A stretch of 11,822 nucleotides of DNA from Circinella minor (taxonomy: Eukaryota; Mucoromycota; Mucoromycetes; Mucorales; Lichtheimiaceae). Shown piece by piece: positions 7,181 to 11,822 of the stretch (positions are counted from its first letter, which is position 1; every line of letters begins with the position of its first letter). The stretch spans positions 1 to 11,822 of the forward strand of contig JAEPRB010000601.1 of NCBI GenBank assembly GCA_016758965.1, in the 5' to 3' direction. The notes below the pieces were generated by a model that made no database searches, was not told the DNA's origin, and saw nothing but the letters and a program-made list of their open reading frames with translations. A program made the position numbers and the translations under genes.

Positions 7181-8401
7181 GTGGTACCTGAAGGAGAACT
7201 GATTGATTTGACTGATAATCATGATGCTGGATCCAACTTATTAAATCAAACATTAGTAGAGGATAGTAATTATTTTGACTCACTATTATCAATAAAAGAA
7301 ACTGATTTGCCACTGTATTTGATGCCATGTAATGGTTGTGCTGTAAAAGTTTTAATTGATTCAGGTGCTATGGGATCATATGTTGCACCAAGAGTTGCAA
7401 TAGGGTGGCCAACAATAGTTGTACAAGGTCGTGATGTTGAAACTGCCGGTGGTCACATTTTATCTATCAACAAACAAGCTACATTAGCATTGGATGCACA
7501 AGGTTACAAGCATCAAGCTACAGCATATGTTCTTGATACAAAATTCGATTTAATTCTTAGTCACGATTGGCTCAAAGCTGTTCAACCTATACCTGACTGG
7601 GAACTCGATACTTGGAAGATTAGTAAAAATAATCAAGAGTACCTGCTTCGGCCTCATCACAAACGGCAAATCCCCGAGTTATCTTACCTATTATCCCATC
7701 GCCAACTACAACGCCTTGATCGACAACAGCATATTGATGAATTTTTCTTATGCTACATAAAACCCGACATTGATATATACACCGAGATTCCAAGCAAAAA
7801 GGTCCAATCATTAATTGCTGAATACAAGGATGTATTCCAGGATACACTGACGGGATTACCACCAGTACAGGATGTTGAACATGCTATTGAAACAGGCGAT
7901 GCGGAACCAATTAAAAGGCCCCAATTTAAAATGAGTCCTTTAGAGTTGGATGAATTACGTCGTCAATTAAAGGAGCTCTTGGATTTGCGTTTGATTCGTC
8001 CCAGTACGTCAGATTGGGGTGTACTAGTGTTGTTTGTTCGAAAGGCAGATGGAAGTATGAGAATGTGCGTCGATTATCATGCTATTAATCGAGTGACCAA
8101 ACGTCAGTCTACACCACTACCAAGAATTGATGAATGCCTCGAAAAATTGTCTGGTGCGCGATATTTTTCAAGCATCGATTTAAAAAGTAGGTACCATCAA
8201 GTTCGTATTACTCAAGAGGATATTCCAAAAACAAGCTTTAATACAAGATACAGGTCGTTTGAATTTTTGGTCTTACCATTCAGTTTGACTAATGCACCAC
8301 CAACTTTTCAGCGTTTGATGAATTCAGTTTTGGGTGACCTTTTGGACCAATCAGCAATGTGTTATCTTGATGACATTTTAATTTATAGCAAAATCAGCTA
8401 A
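7181..8401 (+). pseudogene. pol segment: aspartic protease and reverse transcriptase palm
   Basis: The protease active site VLIDSGAMGSYV (Asp codon at 7358) is the retropepsin D-S/T-G-A motif, with the flap-like ILSHDWL further on. RT motifs follow: QLKELLDLRLIRPSTSDWG, MRMCVDYHAIN, FSSIDLKSRYHQVRI (motif A), VLPFSLTNAPPTFQRLMN (motif B) and the catalytic CYLDDILIYSK (YLDD at 8363). Two residues differ from the usual pattern: SRYHQ for SGYHQ, and LPFSLTN for LPFGLTN. Both are Gly lost to a codon one G-to-A step away (AGG, AGT). The catalytic Asp residues are all kept. The segment ends at TAA 8399-8401. The GTG at 7181 is not a real start, because the frame is open further upstream. Confidence 0.88.
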
Positions 8402-8947
8402 GAGCATGAACACCATGTCCGTCAAGTACTTGATTGTTTATGACAGGCAAAGCTTATTGCGAATTTAAAGAAGTGTGAGTTGTTCAAGACCGAGTTAGAG
8501 TTTGTTGGTTTTCGTGTTTCTGCTGAGGGTATTTTGCCGTTAAAATCAAAAATTAAAGCTGTTCAAGACTGGTCATGGCCTACCAACGTTCAAGAGGTTC
8601 GTCAATTTGTTGGTTTGGCGTCACATTATCGTCAATTCATTCAAGGTTTTGCGTCGATTGCTGCACCGTTAATGGAATTAACAAAAGGAACTGGAGCAAA
8701 GAAAAGGGCGATTACGTGGAATCAAGAGTGTGAGGAGGCTTTTTTAAAAATTAAAGACTGCATGACTGCTGCCCCCCTTTTATTGCCACCCAATCCGGAA
8801 TTACCTTATGTGATTGAAGCGGATGCTTCTGATTTTGGTGCCGGTCGTGTCTTATTACAAAAAGGAACTGATGGTTTACTACACCCATTAGCATTTGCAT
8901 CTAAAAAATTCTCCTCGGCAGAACGTATGTATCCAGCTCAGGAATGA
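8402..8947 (+). pseudogene. pol segment: RT thumb/connection and RNase H N-terminal half
   Basis: This continues the same frame after the stop at 8399. A TGA at 8441 comes first, then CELFKTELEFVGFRVSAEG, VRQFVGLASHYRQFI and FASIAAPLMELTKG, the standard gypsy RT C-terminal signature. RNase H then starts: YVIEADASDFGAGRVLLQ carries the first catalytic Asp, and LHPLAFASKKFSSAE follows. A TGA at 8945-8947 falls between Gln-Glu and Glu-Leu-Leu, where the family usually has Arg, so CGA to TGA is the simplest change. Confidence 0.85.
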
Positions 8948-9991
8948 GAGCTATTGGCCATCCTACACTGTCTTCGACAATGGCGCTGTTTCATTGAAGG
9001 TAGAGACTATGTAGTCCTTTCTGACCATTACCCACTTAAATATTTCCGGTCACAAAAGAAACCGACACCTTGTTTAACTCGCTGGATTGCCGAAATTGAA
9101 TTGTATGATCCAAACATTCAATATAAGCCTGGTAAAGATAATCACGTTCCTGATTTACTTTCAAGGCGTGATGGTCCTACTTGTATCACAAATGAAAAAT
9201 CCATTGAACCTGATTATCTTTACGCTGTCAAGTCTGTTCAAGAATCCGATTGGCCCAAGTTCTATGCACAACCTGACACCAATTGGCCTCCCATGTATAA
9301 AGATTTACTCGAAAAACATAAGGACAAGTTTACAGTACATAATAATATGGTTTTCCGCAAAGTCAAAATTGGTGCAGAAATCAAAAACGTCTGTTATGTT
9401 TTATTTGCTCACCGCGCCGATTTGGTACAAGACTCACACAAATCATTTGGTCAAGCTGGAAAAACTACTGTATATGATCTTTTACATAAACGGTATTGGT
9501 GGCCTCATATGCATTCTGATATTGACGATTGGTTATCTTCCTGTCCACAATGCCAACTTGTGGCCAATGCTGACCGCAAAATTCACCATGCGCCGATAAA
9601 ACCATTAGATGTTCCTCCTGCTTTTTCTCACTGGCATCTTGATTTTATTAGAGAATTACCTACCACTATTAATGGTAATCGCTGGTTGCTCGTTGCCATG
9701 GACTATGCTACTAACTGGGTTATTTGCCGTAGCGTTCCTGATGCCACTAGTGAAGCTATTGCAGAGTTCATCTACCATGAGATTGTGTTGAATTTTGGCT
9801 GCCCTTCTGAAATTTTGACAGATCGTGGTGCCAACTTCATGTCCAAGGTTCTTGCTCACTATCTTGGACATCTCAAGACCAAGCACCTATTAACTTCAGC
9901 CTTTCACGTACGTACAAATTCAAAAGCTGAAAGGACCAATAGTATTCTCAAACAAATGCTCTGTAAATATAAGCAAGGACATATTCATTAA
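8948..9991 (+). pseudogene. pol segment: RNase H C-terminal half and integrase core
   Basis: RNase H ends with LSDHYPLKYF and the conserved VPDLLSRR. The integrase zinc-binding region reads DSHKSFGQAGKTTVYDLL, then YWWPHM, then SCPQCQ. It is an HHCC domain in which the second His (normally G-H-x-G) is Gln. The DDE core is complete: Asp in HWHLDFIRELP (codon 9641), Asp in ILTDRGANF (9821) and Glu in KAERTN (9929). This gives D-x59-D-x35-E, matching the retroviral/gypsy D-D-35-E spacing. The segment ends at adjacent TAA and TAG (9989-9994), just past SILKQMLCKYKQG. Confidence 0.88.
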
Positions 9992-9994
9992 TAG

Positions 9995-10201
9995 GATCAA
10001 TTTGTAGAACCAGCCGTTTTTGCTTGCTATATCTGAAAACATCGCACTACTGGTTTTAGTCCATTTTTTTTGGTATATGGTCAAGAGCCCTGTTTGCCTA
10101 GTGATCACCTCAAACCTTTTGTAACCTTACCTAACTCTGACTCTCAACCTGCTCCAACTGTTTCCGGTCGTGTTCATGAGGCTCGCCGATTACATGAAGC
10201 A
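9995..10201 (+). pseudogene. pol segment: integrase region before the foldback insertion
   Basis: The pol frame resumes after the double stop with DQFVEPAVFACY, has a TGA at 10034 where Arg is usual, then HRTTGFSPFFLVYGQEP, a well-conserved gypsy integrase stretch. It reaches RRLHEA, where it meets the foldback element at 10202. Residues that appear to continue the frame to 10300 are only read-through of the inserted inverted repeat. Confidence 0.8.
10193..10201 (+). repeat. Left 9-bp target-site duplication of the foldback element
   Basis: CATGAAGCA directly precedes the left arm and is repeated directly after the right arm at 10803-10811. In the pol reading frame both copies encode His-Glu-Ala, so removing one copy plus the element makes the gypsy frame continuous. 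That is strong evidence for insertion. Confidence 0.9.
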
Positions 10202-10432
10202 CAAAATACTTATTTGCCCCCGGATTTAAGAGTTAGGGTTTTGCTCTTCCCCCCTTCAAAATTGCCGATTTTATTAAAAGTCAGATATGCATTGGCGTAA
10301 TATAGCTTTATGTTGGTGCAGGAGAAACATATTTAAATCACAACTGCCATAAGAAATAAAAAGAAAACTCTGAAAAAACCAAGTGTTAGTAAAATGTCCT
10401 TATGTACCCTACACTTAACTCTTTTCCCCCAC
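10202..10432 (+). repeat. Left terminal inverted repeat of the foldback element
   Basis: This 231-base arm pairs with 10573-10802. By eye I count two substitutions (both transitions) and one C-run indel, so about 99% identity. Weak similarity continues a few bases into the loop. Confidence 0.92.
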
Positions 10433-10572
10433 CTAATTTGTTTATTTTCAGTAGAGTATATAAATAAGAAATAGAAAAAATTGGTATTTTTAAAGAAATT
10501 ACTTATACTTCACTTTACTATGCAACTTATCTTTCATTCACATAGCTGAATCTCCAAATTTTTAAAACTAAT

Positions 10573-10802
10573 GTGGGGAAAAGAGTTAAGTGTAGGGTAC
10601 ATAAGGACATTTTACTAACACTTGGTTTTTTCAGAGTTTTCCTTTTATTTCTTATGACAGTTGTGATTTAAATATGTTTCTCCTGCACCAACATAAAGCT
10701 ATATTACGCCAATGCATATCTGACTTTTAATAAAATCGGCAATTTTGAAGGGGGGAAGAGCAAAACCCTAACTCTTAAATCCGGGGGCAAATAAGTATTT
10801 TG
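10573..10802 (-). repeat. Right terminal inverted repeat of the foldback element
   Basis: This is the reverse complement of the left arm. Its inner end is GTGGGGAAAAGAG and its outer end GTATTTTG. It is followed at once by the second CATGAAGCA target copy. Confidence 0.92.
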
Positions 10803-10811
10803 CATGAAGCA
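10803..10811 (+). repeat. Right 9-bp target-site duplication of the foldback element
   Basis: This is the second copy of CATGAAGCA. The gypsy pol frame resumes here as His-Glu-Ala-Arg-Ala, continuing the sequence interrupted at 10201. Confidence 0.9.
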
Positions 10812-11213
10812 CGTGCATTAGCTGCCCAACGTCTACAAGACAATGCTGCTAAAGATAAAATTCGCTGGGATGCTATTTTAAAACCACAGAAGTTTGCTGT
10901 TGATGATCATGTTCTCATGCATCATGAAAATAAACTTAGTTTGGAGTTCAATTGGAAAGGCCCTTTTAAAGTAATTGCCACTAATCGTAAAACCGATATT
11001 TATAAATTACAAGATTTGCATGGCAAAATTTATTCTTTTTGGGTTCATACTGATCGTCTTCGACCAATCCATGTTGGTTCTAATCAATTAAAAGATCCAT
11101 GGTATGATCTAACTGCCGTACGTGCTGCTGAACGCCGTCATTTAGATGCTGCTGGTCGAATTGCCTTGTTGTCTGAGGCCGTACAACATTCTGGGGAGGG
11201 GATATTGTTGTAG
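10812..11213 (+). pseudogene. pol segment: integrase C-terminal domain with GPF module
   Basis: This is the last part of gypsy pol. After a helical basic stretch (AAQRLQDNAAKDKIRWD) comes VDDHVLMHHENKLSLEFNW, then KGPFKVIATN, then a Y-K-L-Q-D-L-H-G segment and VHTDRLRPIH. This is the GPY/F module of the integrase C terminus, which binds DNA. About 40 further residues follow to TAG at 11211-11213. No chromodomain is seen, so targeting to a histone mark by that route is not suggested. This segment has no internal stop. It is cut off from the rest of pol by the foldback element. Confidence 0.85.
11193..11202 (+). other. Polypurine tract of the gypsy element
   Basis: GGGGAGGGGA ends three bases before the 3' LTR start, the position from which plus-strand DNA synthesis is primed in LTR elements. 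It lies within the last codons of pol. Confidence 0.75.
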
Positions 11214-11549
11214 CCAAAATAATTAGTCTACCATTCATGTTATAATTATTAATTGGTTATTTTTAATACCGATTATACTTCTTTTTTACTGCGGCATCTT
11301 TTCTCATTTCTTACTATATCCGTAGTAACATTATTATTACTCTGATTATTACCATCCGCAGTAATATCATTATTAATCATTATTATCATACATTATTATT
11401 GTATTCTTTACATCCGCAGTAGTTTAGAAAATATATAAATAGTTGATTATTTTATTAAATAAAAACATCATCTTTTATTCTTTCATTTTCCTTTTATTAC
11501 TTATATTTTATTTGGCTTGGTATTGTTCCGCCATAAAAATATTACGACA
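11206..11549 (+). repeat. 3' LTR of the Ty3/gypsy element
   Basis: This 344-bp LTR starts TGTTGTAGCC and ends ATTACGACA. It is about 60 bp longer than the 5' LTR because it has two spaced copies of a CCGYAGTAAYATYATTATTA-like unit (from about 11320 and 11356), while the 5' LTR has one. TATATAAATA is at 11432-11441 and AATAAA at 11458-11463. The pol stop codon is inside its first eight bases. Confidence 0.92.
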
Positions 11550-11553
11550 TGTG
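11550..11553 (+). repeat. Right target-site duplication of the gypsy element (TGTG)
   Basis: TGTG follows the 3' LTR and matches the four bases before the 5' LTR. It marks the end of the element. Confidence 0.55.
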
Positions 11554-11631
11554 TCATAATAATAATTATTGATCAGTTATTTTATTTTAATAATACTGAC
11601 TAGCGTTTGCCTGCCTCGCTTCACTTCGGCT

Positions 11632-11730
11632 GAATGAGCCCCTACGCTTCGCTTCGGGTCATTCAACGGAAAACACGTCGCAAGGGGGGTAAAACCCCCC
11701 CTTGACCCCCCAAAAAGGCGCTTCGCGCCT
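11632..11730. repeat. Cluster of GC-rich hairpins
   Basis: Three inverted repeats lie within 100 bases. GAATGAGCCC pairs with GGGTCATTC (11632-11664, one bulge). G6-TAAAA-C7 spans 11684-11701, with a second C-run at 11706-11711. AGGCGC-TTC-GCGCCT spans 11716-11730. The surrounding sequence 11600-11760 is rich in CGCTTCG-type words and strikingly GC-rich beside AT-rich flanks. No ORF is present. It resembles the dispersed GC-clusters or small hairpin elements known in fungal genomes; its identity is not established. Confidence 0.6.
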
Positions 11731-11822
11731 AGTAGCGACGACGCCCAAGGCTGTACAATTGTTTTGTGGATTCAATCATATAAAAAAATAAGCTGTGATA
11801 GTATACTAATTAGATGTTCTTT
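11731..11822. other. AT-rich end of window, nothing recognised
   Basis: No gene, repeat or RNA signature can be supported in these bases after the GC-hairpin cluster. Confidence 0.4.

Larger units (their letters stand above)
10202..10802. mobile_element. 601-bp foldback/MITE with long TIRs, Mutator-like
   Basis: The element begins CAAAATACTTATTTGCCCCC and ends with the exact reverse complement. Arms of about 230 bp flank a 140-bp AT-rich loop (10433-10572). It has no coding capacity and must have been mobilised in trans. A 9-bp target duplication together with long TIRs is the hallmark of Mutator-like (MULE) non-autonomous elements; hAT elements would give 8 bp and usually short TIRs. The class is inferred from structure alone. 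Its transcript through gypsy would form a long hairpin. Confidence 0.88.
7082..11213 (+). pseudogene. pol: pol polyprotein of the gypsy element (protease-RT-RNaseH-integrase), interrupted
   Basis: Pol lies in the -1 frame relative to gag. The pol frame is open from 7082, just after a TAA at 7079, and overlaps the gag end (7124) by 43 bases, so a -1 ribosomal frameshift in that window is the expected mode of expression. I see no canonical X-XXY-YYZ slippery heptamer there. The frame stays constant to 10201 with stops at 8399 (TAA), 8441 (TGA), 8945 (TGA), 9989 (TAA), 9992 (TAG) and 10034 (TGA). It is then split by the foldback element and resumes at 10803 until TAG at 11211-11213. The final stop lies inside the first eight bases of the 3' LTR. 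Confidence 0.88.
5733..11549 (+). mobile_element. Full-length, non-autonomous Ty3/gypsy LTR retrotransposon
   Basis: This is a 5.8-kb element in plus orientation: 5' LTR, PBS, gag (capsid-like, polyQ, CCHC knuckle), pol in the -1 frame (protease, RT, RNase H, integrase with a GPF module), PPT and 3' LTR. The protease-RT-RNaseH-integrase order is diagnostic of Ty3/gypsy rather than copia. No chromodomain is visible after the GPF module and there is no env-like ORF. It is disabled by about twelve in-frame stops and by a 601-bp foldback element inside pol. It inserted 60 bases downstream of a tRNA-Leu gene. Confidence 0.93.

Noticed and set aside
9087..9791. Overlapping plus-strand frames (9087-9599, 9609-9791) and minus frame 9656-9886
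   Set aside because: They are alternative-frame shadows of the integrase, whose frame carries the full DDE triad.
10202..10300. Apparent extension of integrase to 10300
   Set aside because: These codons are the left arm of the foldback element read through, as shown by the target duplication at 10193-10201.
1..11822. CRISPR array, operon or prokaryotic mobile element
   Set aside because: No spaced direct repeats, ribosome binding sites or bacterial gene families are seen. The content is eukaryotic retroelements and a nuclear-type tRNA.

Overview
The window looks like AT-rich nuclear DNA of a eukaryote. Everything that can be recognised is transposable-element sequence, apart from one tRNA gene. 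There is a class II tRNA-Leu, an APE-type LINE, a Ty3/gypsy LTR element, a long-TIR MITE and broken DDE transposases, with no bacterial gene organisation. The style (AT-rich, Ty3/gypsy plus LINE plus DDE fragments, scattered GC-rich hairpins) fits an early-diverging fungus such as an arbuscular mycorrhizal (Glomeromycota) species. That assignment is inference; no host protein gene is present to confirm it.

Layout. 112-1007 (minus) is a frameshifted, C-terminally truncated DDE transposase. 1092-1262 (minus) is a short possible fragment of a second, different DDE transposase. About 1226-5590 (minus) is a decayed LINE: an ORF1 (zinc ribbon, coiled coil, C-terminal domain) with five premature stops, then ORF2 with an APE endonuclease domain and the first part of the reverse transcriptase. 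An AT-rich stretch (about 2189-2576) separates the endonuclease and RT parts, and the RT palm is missing. 5591-5673 (plus) is an intact tRNA-Leu(AAG), the only apparently functional gene. 5733-11549 (plus) is a complete-length Ty3/gypsy element with two LTRs, PBS, gag, pol, PPT and a short target duplication. It is inactivated by about twelve in-frame stops. Within its integrase C-terminal region sits a 601-bp foldback element (10202-10802) with ~230-bp inverted arms and a 9-bp target duplication, which splits pol. 11632-11730 is a cluster of GC-rich hairpins in AT-rich flanking DNA.

History that can be read. LINE and gypsy lie in opposite orientations on either side of the tRNA gene. Both lost coding ability through substitutions to stop codons, and the compared parts show almost no frameshifts. 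Many damaged residues fit C-to-T or G-to-A transitions, for example Arg codons to TGA, Arg to Trp or Cys, Gly to Ser and Asp to Asn. The foldback element arrived in gypsy later, because its arms are about 99% identical while the two LTRs differ by several percent.

No wholly new system is evident. The strongest leads are the nested foldback element, the transition-dominated decay, the retroelement-flanked tRNA, and the GC-hairpin cluster. All alignments were made by eye, without database searches.
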